In this document: positions 33,270-42,882 of the stretch, piece after piece
How the letters are laid out: each line of letters opens with the position of its first letter
Numbering within the stretch: the stretch's first letter is position 1
Assembly (NCBI GenBank): GCA_014860565.1
Contig: JACZJN010000071.1
Location: forward strand, 1-64,000
Reading direction: 5' to 3'
Origin: Bacteroidota bacterium
GTDB taxonomy: Bacteria > Bacteroidota > Ignavibacteria > SZUA-365
DNA length: 64,000 nucleotides
Notes under the pieces: model-generated
The model's database searches: none
What the model was told of the DNA's origin: nothing
What the model saw: only the letters and a program-made list of their open reading frames with translations
Translations under genes and position numbers: made by a program

Positions 33270-35633
33270 ATGATGATCATGCAGATACGACCCATCACAG
33301 CGATATTCTTCGCTGCCTGTATGCTGCACTCCTCTGCCGCAGCACAGGCTTTGTCGGGACGTGCCGAACTCGTCGGTCCGCGCCTCGTGCGGCTGCGTTG
33401 TGTCGACGGTTCAAGCACGCTTGCCAAGGAGGCCTCGCAGTTCGCTCTGATGACCGCCGCCGGAAAGCGGATTGCGGTCGAAGCGGTGTCTCCTGTCAGT
33501 GAAAATGAACTCGATCTCCGTCCCGTCCAGGACCTCGACATCCGCCGCGTCCATTATCTGCTCGAACCGGGTGGCGACACGCTGCTGTGTTCTTTCGACG
33601 GATGGCTGCGCGATGCCTACTCGGATAAAGAACTTGGGGCATGTTTCCTTGCCGACCGCAATCAGACCGCGGTGCGTGTGTTTTCTCCGCGCGCCGACAG
33701 CGTGCTGCTGTATCTGTATTCATCGAGGAATGCCGCGGAAGCAGATCTGCGCATCGTCATGCTGCGCGATGACGACGGTGTTTGGGAAGCGGTGCTCGAG
33801 GGCAATTACGAACGTTGGTGGTACGATTTCACCGTGCACGGTCCTGAAGACCCCGGGAATGATTTCTACGAACAGGTGCCGATGCATGTCACGGATCCCT
33901 ATGCCCGCGTCTCGGACGACAGTTTCGGCCGCGCGCGCATCTGGCCGCGGATGACGCCGGCACCACCCGTCCGTGGCGGTCGGCCCCGTATGGAAGACGT
34001 CATCGCGTACGAAGTACACGTCGAGGATTTCACCCTCGCGCTCGAACAGCTCGATCCTGAATTGCGCGGAACGTTTACCGGCTTTGTGGCGTCGGGACTC
34101 CGGAACGCGCAGGGCGCACCGGTCGGTTTCGACCATCTCGTCGAGCTGGGCGTTAATGTCGTGCACCTGATGCCCGTGCAGGAATTCCTGCACTACTCCG
34201 ATGAAGAATGGCAGCGTGCTTTTGCCGACGATCCCTACATGCGTGAACAGATGGTGGCGGAAAGCAATTATCAGTGGGGCTATCGTACGTCGCATGCGTT
34301 CGCGATCGAAACACGATTTCGCGAGCACGGGAGCGATGTGGGTGAACAGAACCGGCAGTTCCGCGATCTCGTCGCAGCCTTCCACGACAAGGGCATCGCA
34401 GTGATCGTCGATCTGGTGTTCAACCACACCGCCGAACGAATGGATGGCCGCGAGATGTATTTCAACCTGCGTGTCTTTGACCGTCAGGTCTATTATCGCA
34501 CGGACGACAAACTCGGCTTCATCGGGGGCTACGGCTCGGAAACAAAATCCGAGGATCGGCCGATGACCGCGCGCTGGATTTATGATCAATGCACAGCGCT
34601 TGTGAATGAGTACGGTGTAGACGGATTCCGCATCGATCTGGCGGGACTGACCGACGAGCAGACGCTGCGGGAACTGAGACGGCGGCTCGGTCCGGACATC
34701 ATTATTTACGGCGAGCCCTGGATCGGATCCAGTGACCCGGATTTCGAAAGTAATCCCGACTGGGACTGGTACAAGGCCGATGCCCCCATCACCTATTTCC
34801 AGGATGACTGCCGCAACGCGCTGTGCGGTCCGCCCGACAATCCGCAAGACAAACGGCGCGACCGAGGCTATGCCGGCGGCAACGGCAACCGGGAAGCGGC
34901 AATGCGCGCGATCGCCAACAGCTTTGAATATGAAGACAATCCCAACGAGGGCATCAACTACCTGGACATTCATGACAACTGGGCGCTGGCTGACCGTTTC
35001 GCCCGGGATGACTGGAACGGACTTCGCGGTGTGGAAGAAGACCGCTACCGCATCGCGGCTGCCATGCTGCTGACGTCGCTGGGACCGGTGGTCATACACG
35101 GCGGCAGTGAATTCATGCGAAGCAAGGCTTCGTCGCCGCTGGTTGAATACGTCAAATACACCGAAAGCGGTCCGATATACATTCATGGGAAGCGCGACAC
35201 GTATAATCTGCGCCGGCCAAATCTCTTTCTCTGGGAAACGCTGGGGAAAAATACGGAGGACGGTGCGGCATGCAATTTCCAGCGGATGAATGATTATTGG
35301 AAAGGACTGATCACCCTCCGCCGCTCGGAATACGGCAGCGTTTTGCGGAGGGGCGAGGCGGTGCCCGCGGATTATATCCGCTGGATCACACCGGACGACA
35401 GTATGCTGCTCGGCTACGTCATCGATGCACGCATCGCGGTGCTGGTGAATACCGGCGATGCACCGGGCACCGTTTCATCGTTCGAATTGCCTGAAGGCGA
35501 TTGGGTGCTTGTCGCTGCAGGCGACCGCGCCGGAACAGAGCGGCTTGACGATATTCCACAATCGAAACTGATGGGCGGCGCGCATACACTTTCCATCGAT
35601 GCGCGTGACGTCAGGATCTGGATTCGAAAATGA
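33270..35633 (+). CDS. Pullulanase-like glycoside hydrolase family 13 enzyme
   Basis: This 787-residue protein has a signal peptide (RPITAIFFAACMLHSSAAAQA), a beta-sandwich region resembling CBM48 (about 130-215) and a GH13 barrel. Conserved regions are DLVFNH (I), GFRIDLAGL with nucleophile Asp456 (II), YGEPW with acid/base Glu482 (III) and DIHDN with Asp569 (IV). The segment YQWGYRT near residue 338 corresponds to the YNWGY motif of type I pullulanases, which cut alpha-1,6 branches in glycogen, pullulan or starch. The extracytoplasmic location suggests use of external glucan. ATGs at 33270, 33273 and 33279 are all possible; the last gives the cleanest signal peptide. No sorting domain is present. 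Confidence 0.88.
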   Translation: MMIMQIRPITAIFFAACMLHSSAAAQALSGRAELVGPRLVRLRCVDGSSTLAKEASQFALMTAAGKRIAVEAVSPVSENELDLRPVQDLDIRRVHYLLEPGGDTLLCSFDGWLRDAYSDKELGACFLADRNQTAVRVFSPRADSVLLYLYSSRNAAEADLRIVMLRDDDGVWEAVLEGNYERWWYDFTVHGPEDPGNDFYEQVPMHVTDPYARVSDDSFGRARIWPRMTPAPPVRGGRPRMEDVIAYEVHVEDFTLALEQLDPELRGTFTGFVASGLRNAQGAPVGFDHLVELGVNVVHLMPVQEFLHYSDEEWQRAFADDPYMREQMVAESNYQWGYRTSHAFAIETRFREHGSDVGEQNRQFRDLVAAFHDKGIAVIVDLVFNHTAERMDGREMYFNLRVFDRQVYYRTDDKLGFIGGYGSETKSEDRPMTARWIYDQCTALVNEYGVDGFRIDLAGLTDEQTLRELRRRLGPDIIIYGEPWIGSSDPDFESNPDWDWYKADAPITYFQDDCRNALCGPPDNPQDKRRDRGYAGGNGNREAAMRAIANSFEYEDNPNEGINYLDIHDNWALADRFARDDWNGLRGVEEDRYRIAAAMLLTSLGPVVIHGGSEFMRSKASSPLVEYVKYTESGPIYIHGKRDTYNLRRPNLFLWETLGKNTEDGAACNFQRMNDYWKGLITLRRSEYGSVLRRGEAVPADYIRWITPDDSMLLGYVIDARIAVLVNTGDAPGTVSSFELPEGDWVLVAAGDRAGTERLDDIPQSKLMGGAHTLSIDARDVRIWIRK

Positions 35634-35664
35634 CTCTTTCCTCATAGTGACGAGGAGGTACATC

Positions 35665-36501
35665 ATGAGCAAACGCATCGTCGTCGGACTTGACGGATCG
35701 CCCTACGCCAAAACCGCTCTGGATATGGCTCTCCGCCGGGCGAAACTGTACAAGGGTACGCTTATCGGTGTTGCGGTGATCGACAGGCCGAGCATCGAGC
35801 ACCTGGCGGCGGGGGCGCAACCCGGCGCATTTCAAATAGCAGAGAGCACTGTTTCCACCATGCTCAACGATGCCAAGGAGCACGCGGAAAAGCTGATCGC
35901 GCAATTCCGCATGGAATGCGATCTGAACGAGGTGACGCACGAAGACATCATTTACACCGGTACACCTTTCGAGGGACTGGGCCAGGAAAGCCGTACCGCG
36001 GATCTGATCGTCACGGGACTGCGCACGTTTTTTCATTATCCGACGCGGGAAGGTCCGGGCGATACGCTCGAACTGCTGATGAAGGATCCGGTTTGTCCGG
36101 TGCTTGCCGTGCCGAAGGATCTTGAACTGCCACGCAATGTGGTTATCGCTTATGACGGATCGAAGGGCGCTGCCCGCGCGCTTCAGGCGTACGCGCATAT
36201 CACGCCCGACATCCCCGACATCTATCCCGTGACGCTGCTCTGCGTCGCCGCGGAGTACGACAGGAACAAATATCATCTCGAGAAAGCGGCGCGTTTCCTT
36301 CGCGCCCATGGCATCGAAGCACGCATGATGCTGCGCACCGGCAAGCCACTCGAAGCGATCCGGCAGGTGATGAAAGAATTGCATCCGGCCCTGATTATTC
36401 TCGGCCGGCCGGTTTCCCAGGGTTTGACGGAACGCATTTTCGGCAGCACTGTCGGCAGCATCATCAAGGACGGAACAGCCCCGGTTTTTGTCTTCCATTG
36501 A
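35665..36501 (+). CDS. Tandem universal stress protein (two USP domains)
   Basis: The 278-residue protein holds two UspA domains. The first starts KRIVVGLDGSPYAKTAL and the second at about residue 150 with NVVIAYDGSKGAARAL. Near the end the segment ILGRPVSQG followed by GSTVGSIIK resembles the ATP-binding G-2x-G-9x-G-S/T motif, so the second domain probably binds ATP, while the first looks incomplete at that site. Universal stress proteins support survival in starvation or oxidative stress, with partners usually unknown. GAGGAGG precedes the ATG at 35665 by a few bases. It lies 31 bases after the pullulanase-like gene and is likely co-transcribed with it. Confidence 0.88.
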   Translation: MSKRIVVGLDGSPYAKTALDMALRRAKLYKGTLIGVAVIDRPSIEHLAAGAQPGAFQIAESTVSTMLNDAKEHAEKLIAQFRMECDLNEVTHEDIIYTGTPFEGLGQESRTADLIVTGLRTFFHYPTREGPGDTLELLMKDPVCPVLAVPKDLELPRNVVIAYDGSKGAARALQAYAHITPDIPDIYPVTLLCVAAEYDRNKYHLEKAARFLRAHGIEARMMLRTGKPLEAIRQVMKELHPALIILGRPVSQGLTERIFGSTVGSIIKDGTAPVFVFH

Positions 36502-36513
36502 AAGGAAAGCGAC

Positions 36514-37320
36514 ATGCATGCCACACGTGAAAAGCATCCGTATCCTGTCGTGATTCTTTGCGGCGGCCTTGGGCTTCGCATGCGGGAGTTCACCGACGGG
36601 AAACCCAAGGCACTTGTGCAGATCGGCGGCCGCCCCGTGCTGTGGCATGTGATGAAGCTCTACTCGCATTTCGGTTTCCGCAATTTCATTTTGCCTCTGG
36701 GACACGGCGCCGATCAGATCATCACCTGGTTCGAACGCTATCTGAGCATGACGGCGGATTTCACACTCCGCCTTTCCGACGGTGCTCACACCTTTCACAC
36801 CCTGCTTCCCGACGATGAACGCGACTGGCGCGTGACCTTTCTGCATGCCGGCGCGAGTACGGAAACCGCGGGACGGCTGCTCCGCTGCGCACCGTTCATC
36901 GAGGAAGACCACTTCCTCACAACGTATACAGACGGCCTGTCTGATGCCGATCTTGGCGCCGAGCTCGAGCAGCATCTCTCTTCGAAGGCGGATGTCACTC
37001 TCCTGTCGGTCAAACTCATGACCAGCTTCGGCATCCTTGAAAGCGACGGTCGCATGCTTCTTGGCTTCGATGAAAAACCCAGGACGACCTGCGAAGTCAA
37101 CGGCGGCTTTTTCGTCATGCGGCGAGAAGTGCTCGATGAAATCCGGGGCGATGACGCAATTCTCGAGAAGGATCTTCTGCCACGATTGGCGAAGGAAGGG
37201 CGCATGCAAGTATTTGCGCACGACGGCTTCTGGCACTGTATGGACACGCCGAAGCACGTGCAGGAACTCAACCGTATGTGGTATGGCGATGCTGCGCCGT
37301 GGAAATTATGGGACGGGTGA
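36514..37320 (+). CDS. rfbF: Glucose-1-phosphate cytidylyltransferase-like sugar nucleotidyltransferase
   Basis: This 268-residue enzyme is a nucleotidyltransferase-fold protein. It has the activation loop GGLGLRMRE with a leucine where related enzymes usually have threonine, PKALVQIGGRPVLWHVMK, the metal-site TYTDGLSD and the VNGGFFVM segment. The combination is closest to RfbF, which forms CDP-glucose from CTP and glucose 1-phosphate for deoxysugar synthesis. The start is 12 bases after the stress protein gene. No other CDP-sugar gene lies in the window, so the pathway is unclear; a function with another nucleotide is possible. Confidence 0.8.
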   Translation: MHATREKHPYPVVILCGGLGLRMREFTDGKPKALVQIGGRPVLWHVMKLYSHFGFRNFILPLGHGADQIITWFERYLSMTADFTLRLSDGAHTFHTLLPDDERDWRVTFLHAGASTETAGRLLRCAPFIEEDHFLTTYTDGLSDADLGAELEQHLSSKADVTLLSVKLMTSFGILESDGRMLLGFDEKPRTTCEVNGGFFVMRREVLDEIRGDDAILEKDLLPRLAKEGRMQVFAHDGFWHCMDTPKHVQELNRMWYGDAAPWKLWDG

Positions 37321-37373
37321 AATCGCCTGCGCCCCTACACGTTCGGATCGTTGTACCGTCGTGCGAAATGTTT

Positions 37374-38078
37374 TCAATGCCGGGGAGGGCGTGCGACGGC
37401 GAGGATGCGCACGTCGGTGAAGCCCGCCTGGACCAGGACGTCGGCACAGGCCCCGATGGTCGCGCCGGTAGTGATCAGATCGTCGACGAGGAGAAGCGGT
37501 CGACTGCCAAGCGTTGTCGCCCGGGCCGCATCGACGGCGAAGGCGTCGCGTACATTTGCCTGGCGTTCGTCCCGGTCCAGCCGTGACGCGGACTGTGACG
37601 TCGTATAGCGCAGGCGCTGCAGCAGCCCTCCGTCCCATTCCAGTCCGCATTCCGCGGCGAGTCCCCGACAGAGAAATTCCGCCTGATTATATCCGCGTTC
37701 GATACGCTTGATGCGATGCAGAGGAATCGGCAGCAGCAGCGGATCGCCATCGAGCAGTATTGTTCCCACGAGGCGTTCGCCCAGCAAACGTCCCAGCCAC
37801 TCGCCCGCGCGATACAGCTGGCGGTATTTCATCGCGTGAATGCAGCGTTCGATCACGCTGCCGCTGTCATACTCCCATCCCACGAGCATCATCGACGCAT
37901 CGCACGCACAGGCAAGCGAAGCGATATGCGCGGATGATTGCGCCGCAGTCAGCGGCAGGGGAACGAGTTCCGCCATGCAGAGCGGACACAGCAGGTCGCC
38001 CGTGTGCGTACGCAACCCGCAGCCAAGGCACAGCGGGGGATAGAGAACGTCGAGTAATGCGGATAATGCGAAGTGCAT
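37374..38078 (-). CDS. comF: ComF family phosphoribosyltransferase-like protein
   Basis: This 234-residue protein begins with a zinc-finger-like pair (CLGC at residues 17-20, CPLC at 31-34) and ends with a phosphoribosyltransferase domain marked by LLVDDLITTGAT. ComF proteins take part in uptake of single-stranded DNA and, in some bacteria, in replication restart; the enzyme activity is unproven. The GYNQAEFL and TTSQSASRLDRDERQANV segments are typical. The ATG at 38078 has GGGAG eight bases upstream and is preferred to one eight codons earlier. It is the last gene of a long leftward cluster, after the ispG terminator. Confidence 0.9.
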   Translation of the reverse strand: MHFALSALLDVLYPPLCLGCGLRTHTGDLLCPLCMAELVPLPLTAAQSSAHIASLACACDASMMLVGWEYDSGSVIERCIHAMKYRQLYRAGEWLGRLLGERLVGTILLDGDPLLLPIPLHRIKRIERGYNQAEFLCRGLAAECGLEWDGGLLQRLRYTTSQSASRLDRDERQANVRDAFAVDAARATTLGSRPLLLVDDLITTGATIGACADVLVQAGFTDVRILAVARPPRH

Positions 38079-38104
38079 GTCTGATCTCCCTGTGACCTGC
38101 ATTC

Positions 38105-38144
38105 GGAAAAAAGCGGACCGCCCGTCATGTGCGCGGGCGGTCCG
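38105..38144 (-). terminator. Rho-independent terminator after ispG
   Basis: CGGACCGCCCG pairs with CGGGCGGTCCG, followed on the minus strand by CTTTTTTC. It separates ispG from comF. Confidence 0.85.
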
Positions 38145-38156
38145 GTATGATCTATC

Positions 38157-39305
38157 TCAGGCCGTGGCGGGTTCTTCCTTCTGTTCGTCGGGGACGAACC
38201 GCATGGCTTCCTCGTACACGGCGTCGATGATTTCATCCTCCTTCAGCCGGCGGACAACCTCGCCCTTGCGGTAGAGGATGCCGACGCCTTTTCCGGCGGC
38301 GATGCCGATGTCGGCTTCGCTGGCTTCGCCGGGACCATTCACCACGCAGCCGAGCAATGCGATTTTCACCGGTTTCTTGATGCCGGCGAGCCGCTTCTCG
38401 AGTTCGTTGGTGATTTTGAAGAGGTCCACTTCCAATCGGCCGCACGTCGGGCAGGCGATGATTTCCACGCTGCGCGAAGCGAGGCCGAGTGAGCGGAGAA
38501 TCTCCTTGCCCACTTCGACTTCCTTCCACGGTTCGTCTGTGAGCGAGACGCGGATGGTGTCGCCGATTCCCTCGGCGAGCAGGGTACCGATGCCGACGGC
38601 GCTTTTGATCGTCCCCACACGGGTGGTGCCCGCTTCGGTGACGCCGAGATGCAGCGGATAGTCGGTCCGCTCGGCGAGATAGCGGTATGCTTCGATCATG
38701 AGCCGGGTGTCGGTGGACTTCACGGAAATGATGACGTCGCGGAAACCGAAATCCTCGCAGATCGTTGCGTGCCGCATGGCGCTTTCGAACAGCGCCTCGG
38801 CGGTGGGGTAGCCGTGTTTTTCGAGTATGTCTTCCTCGAGCGAGCCGGAGTTCACACCGATGCGGATGGGGATGCCGCGCTCTTTGGCGGCGGCGAGGAC
38901 CTGATGAATGCGGTCGATCGAGCCGATGTTGCCCGGGTTGATGCGCACTTTCGCAACGCCGGCCTTGATCGATTCGAGCGCAAAGATATGGTTGAAATGG
39001 ATATCGGCGACAATGGGAAGCGGCGACTTGCGAACAATGTCGGCCATGGCCGCTGCCGCCTGCTTGTCGTTGACGGTGATGCGCACGATGTCGCAGCCCT
39101 CGTCGGCGGATTTACGAATCTGCTCGACCGTGGCATCGACGTCGCTGGTCTTGGTTTTCGTCATGGTCTGCACGCTGATCGGCGCATCGCCGCCGATCGG
39201 GATGTCGCCGACCCAGACCTTGCGGGTTCTGCGTCGCACGCTTTTCACTTGCGGCGGCTGCCAGACGGGCGCGTTCGGATCCTGAATGACGGGAATTTCT
39301 ATCAT
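38157..39305 (-). CDS. ispG: 4-hydroxy-3-methylbut-2-enyl diphosphate synthase
   Basis: IspG (GcpE) reductively converts methylerythritol cyclodiphosphate to HMBPP in the non-mevalonate isoprenoid pathway, using a 4Fe-4S cluster. This 382-residue protein has the normal short bacterial form. The barrel segments GDAPISVQTMTKT, ADIHFNH and VRINPGNIG are present, as are the cluster cysteines in IACPTCGR and GCVVNGPGEASEADIG. The start lies 20 bases after the stop of the rhomboid gene on the same strand. It shows that the organism makes isoprenoids through the MEP route. Confidence 0.97.
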   Translation of the reverse strand: MIEIPVIQDPNAPVWQPPQVKSVRRRTRKVWVGDIPIGGDAPISVQTMTKTKTSDVDATVEQIRKSADEGCDIVRITVNDKQAAAAMADIVRKSPLPIVADIHFNHIFALESIKAGVAKVRINPGNIGSIDRIHQVLAAAKERGIPIRIGVNSGSLEEDILEKHGYPTAEALFESAMRHATICEDFGFRDVIISVKSTDTRLMIEAYRYLAERTDYPLHLGVTEAGTTRVGTIKSAVGIGTLLAEGIGDTIRVSLTDEPWKEVEVGKEILRSLGLASRSVEIIACPTCGRLEVDLFKITNELEKRLAGIKKPVKIALLGCVVNGPGEASEADIGIAAGKGVGILYRKGEVVRRLKEDEIIDAVYEEAMRFVPDEQKEEPATA

Positions 39306-39325
39306 GGGGTGTTGTTTGCTCAGGT

Positions 39326-40249
39326 TCAGTTGTTGTTTCTGTCAGGATGGATGCGTTTGCTCGCATCGAGGAGGATGTGTTTTTCTTCCTCGGTCAAACC
39401 GGCGTACCCGGAGACACTGATCTTGTCGAGAATTTCATCGATGCGCTGCTGTGCCGCGTCATAGGTGTGGTCGCCACTTTTCCTATCAAGTTTGCCGGGA
39501 GTGAATTCGTAGAATTTCGCATCCTTCTGACTCTGGTTCCAGCGTGTCGAGACGGTGCTTCCGGATTTGCGGTTTAGCCAGCGGTCGATATATCCCCGCT
39601 GATCGAGCAGTACCCAGATACCTCCCACGACTGCGCCACCAAGATGTGCCACGTGCGCGATGCCCTCATGCGTTCCGAGCACGCCGTACACCACTTCCAG
39701 AATGATGAGCCCGGCGATAAGATACTTGGCGCGAATCGGGAGGAGGAAGTACAGGTATACGTAGCGGTCCGGGAAAACCATCGCAAAGGCCGCCATGATT
39801 CCGTACACGCCTCCTGAGGCGCCGATGGTCGGACCGGTGCCGGTGAACAGCGGAGCGATGAGCAGATTGGCGAGGCCGGCGGCGATGCCCGCGGCGAAAT
39901 AGAAAATCGCGAATTTTTTCGAGCCCCAGAGGTTCTCGATTTCCACGCCGAACATCCACAGCATGAGCATATTGAAAAACACATGCTGAAAACCGCCGTG
40001 CAGAAACATGTAGCTGATCAGCTGCCACGGCATGAAATTTCCACTGCCCAGAGGCCAGAGGTAGAATGTGCGCGCAAACCAGTTGTATAGCGGTTCGCCG
40101 TGAAACGTGAGAAAGCCGCCTTCGAGCGTCATCTGGATGAGAAATATCCCCACGTTGGCCAGCAGCAGATATTTGATCACCGGCGGGAAAAAACTGAATC
40201 CGCCAAACTGGGGACGGAAGGGCTGATTAGATTGATTTCTGTAGGGCAT
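39326..40249 (-). CDS. Rhomboid family intramembrane serine protease
   Basis: This 307-residue protein has six or so membrane segments. Ser145 in GASGGVYG and His202 in HVAHLGGAVVG form the catalytic dyad, and HGGFQHVFFNM near residues 84-94 supplies the conserved His and Asn of the second transmembrane helix. Rhomboids cut within or near membrane helices of other proteins. The C-terminal cytosolic tail of about 85 residues (from DRWLNRK) ends with a short helical segment (LTEEEKHILLDASKRI). It sits between pgk and ispG in a same-strand cluster. Substrates are unknown. Confidence 0.92.
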   Translation of the reverse strand: MPYRNQSNQPFRPQFGGFSFFPPVIKYLLLANVGIFLIQMTLEGGFLTFHGEPLYNWFARTFYLWPLGSGNFMPWQLISYMFLHGGFQHVFFNMLMLWMFGVEIENLWGSKKFAIFYFAAGIAAGLANLLIAPLFTGTGPTIGASGGVYGIMAAFAMVFPDRYVYLYFLLPIRAKYLIAGLIILEVVYGVLGTHEGIAHVAHLGGAVVGGIWVLLDQRGYIDRWLNRKSGSTVSTRWNQSQKDAKFYEFTPGKLDRKSGDHTYDAAQQRIDEILDKISVSGYAGLTEEEKHILLDASKRIHPDRNNN

Positions 40250-40387
40250 GGTTACCTGTTATTCAACAAATAGAAAAACAGAGCGCGGGTTGGGATCGTT
40301 CCGCTCACAGCTGCTTGTCACCGTTATCATCGTCAGCGAGTGCGGCGATCTCCGTGCCTTGCTGTGTGAAAATCTCCAGCGACTGGC

Positions 40388-41587
40388 TTACACCCGGTCG
40401 GTGAGTGCGTCGAGGCCCGGCAGCGTTTTGCCTTCGAGCAGTTCGAGCGAAGCGCCGCCGCCTGTGGAAACGTGACTCACCTCGTGTTCGAGTCCCGCCT
40501 GGTTGATCGCCGCGGCCGAATCGCCGCCGCCGATCACGGTGATGGCACCGTTTTTTGTGGCCTGGACGAGAGCGTCCGCCACGGCGAAGGTGCCGCGGGC
40601 GAAGTTCGGCATTTCAAAGACGCCCATCGGACCGTTCCAAACAATCGTTTTCGCATCCGCGATGTGCCTGGCGAACAGAGCGATGGATTCCGGGCCTATG
40701 TCGAGTCCCATCATGTCCGCCGGGATTTCAGAAACGGGTACCGTGAGTATTTCGGTTTCGTTACTGAATTCCTTTCCCACGACCGTGTCTATAGGAAGCA
40801 GCAGCTGTTTATTGTCTCTCGAGGCCTGATCGAGAATCTGCCTGGCGAGTTCGAGCTTGTCTTCCTCGAGCAGCGAGCGGCCGATTTCGAAGCCCTGTGC
40901 TTTGAGGAAGGTAAACATCATGCCGCCGCCGATCAGCAGCGTGTCGACTTTCCGCAGGAGATTTGAAATGACGTCGATTTTCCCGGAGATTTTCGCTCCC
41001 CCCAGAATGGCAAGATAAGGACGTTCGGGATTGCCCACCGCTCGGCCGAGATAATCGATCTCCTTTTCCATCAGGAGCCCAGCCAGCGCGGGTTTGAGAA
41101 AATGCGTCACGCCTTCGGTGGAAGCATGAGCGCGGTGCGCGGTGCCGAATGCGTCGTTGACGTACACGTCGCCGAGTTCGGCGAGTGCGCGCGCGAAATG
41201 CGGGTCGTTTGCTTCTTCCTCCGCATGGAAGCGGAGGTTTTCGAGCAGCAGCACGTCGCCCGGTTGCAGGGCCGCTGCCATGGCTTCAACCTCTCCGCCG
41301 ATGCAGTCCGGTGCGAAGCCGACCGGACGGCCAAGCAGTTCAGACAGGCGTGCGGCCACCGGACGCAGGCTGTAAGCGGGATTGACCTTGCCTTTCGGTC
41401 TGCCGAGATGACTCATGAGAATAACGGCGGCACCACGCTCAATCATTGCATTGATGGTAGGCAGACTCGCCTCGATGCGCGTATCGTCCGTGATCACCTG
41501 ATCGGCGTTGAGAGGAACGTTGAAATCGACGCGGGTCAGGGCGCGTTTTCCCTGCAGCGCCGCGTCACGGATGGTCATTTTATTCAT
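40388..41587 (-). CDS. pgk: Phosphoglycerate kinase
   Basis: Pgk transfers phosphate from 1,3-bisphosphoglycerate to ADP in glycolysis and the reverse in gluconeogenesis. The protein is about 399 residues, normal for bacteria. It has the RVDFNVPL signature near the N-terminus, [10 protein letters not shown], the ENLRFH segment, GGAKISGK and the nucleotide loop [11 protein letters not shown]. The ATG at 41587 carries AGGAG seven bases upstream; a longer frame to 41680 is only read-through from the gap terminator region. It lies downstream of the GAPDH gene, the usual gap-pgk order, but a terminator between them suggests separate control or partial read-through. Confidence 0.97.
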   Translation of the reverse strand: MNKMTIRDAALQGKRALTRVDFNVPLNADQVITDDTRIEASLPTINAMIERGAAVILMSHLGRPKGKVNPAYSLRPVAARLSELLGRPVGFAPDCIGGEVEAMAAALQPGDVLLLENLRFHAEEEANDPHFARALAELGDVYVNDAFGTAHRAHASTEGVTHFLKPALAGLLMEKEIDYLGRAVGNPERPYLAILGGAKISGKIDVISNLLRKVDTLLIGGGMMFTFLKAQGFEIGRSLLEEDKLELARQILDQASRDNKQLLLPIDTVVGKEFSNETEILTVPVSEIPADMMGLDIGPESIALFARHIADAKTIVWNGPMGVFEMPNFARGTFAVADALVQATKNGAITVIGGGDSAAAINQAGLEHEVSHVSTGGGASLELLEGKTLPGLDALTDRV

Positions 41588-41647
41588 TGCATGCTCCTGT
41601 GGAATCGTGCAGATACGCGAAAAACCTACGAAAACCTGAGGCTCAAA

Positions 41648-41680
41648 CAAAAAGTGACCTGCAGGAATGCTGCAGGCCAC
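41648..41680 (-). terminator. Rho-independent terminator between gap and pgk
   Basis: On the minus strand TGGCCTGCAG pairs with CTGCAGGTCA around a short loop, followed by CTTTTTG. It lies about 20 bases after the gap stop. Confidence 0.8.
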
Positions 41681-41701
41681 CAGAATTCTTCCACGCGGCG
41701 A

Positions 41702-42692
<991 letters not shown>

Positions 42693-42882
42693 AGTGCGTT
42701 CCCGTGCTTGTGGAGTGTGTTGTTGTTGCTCAATGCCTTCAACTTAGGTCGGGTGCCGACGAAAGTCAATTGTTAACCTAACGTGTCCGTTTTCAAAATC
42801 GTGCCCGGCGGAAGCATACAGTTCTTGTAGGGCGCAGACAACGATCCGGAATCTGTCGCTGTATTCCTGGTGACCGCCAGGG

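Noticed and set aside
35611-37257. 548-residue open frame antisense to the stress protein and nucleotidyltransferase genes
   Set aside because: It spans two real genes and their spacer; no domain could be seen.
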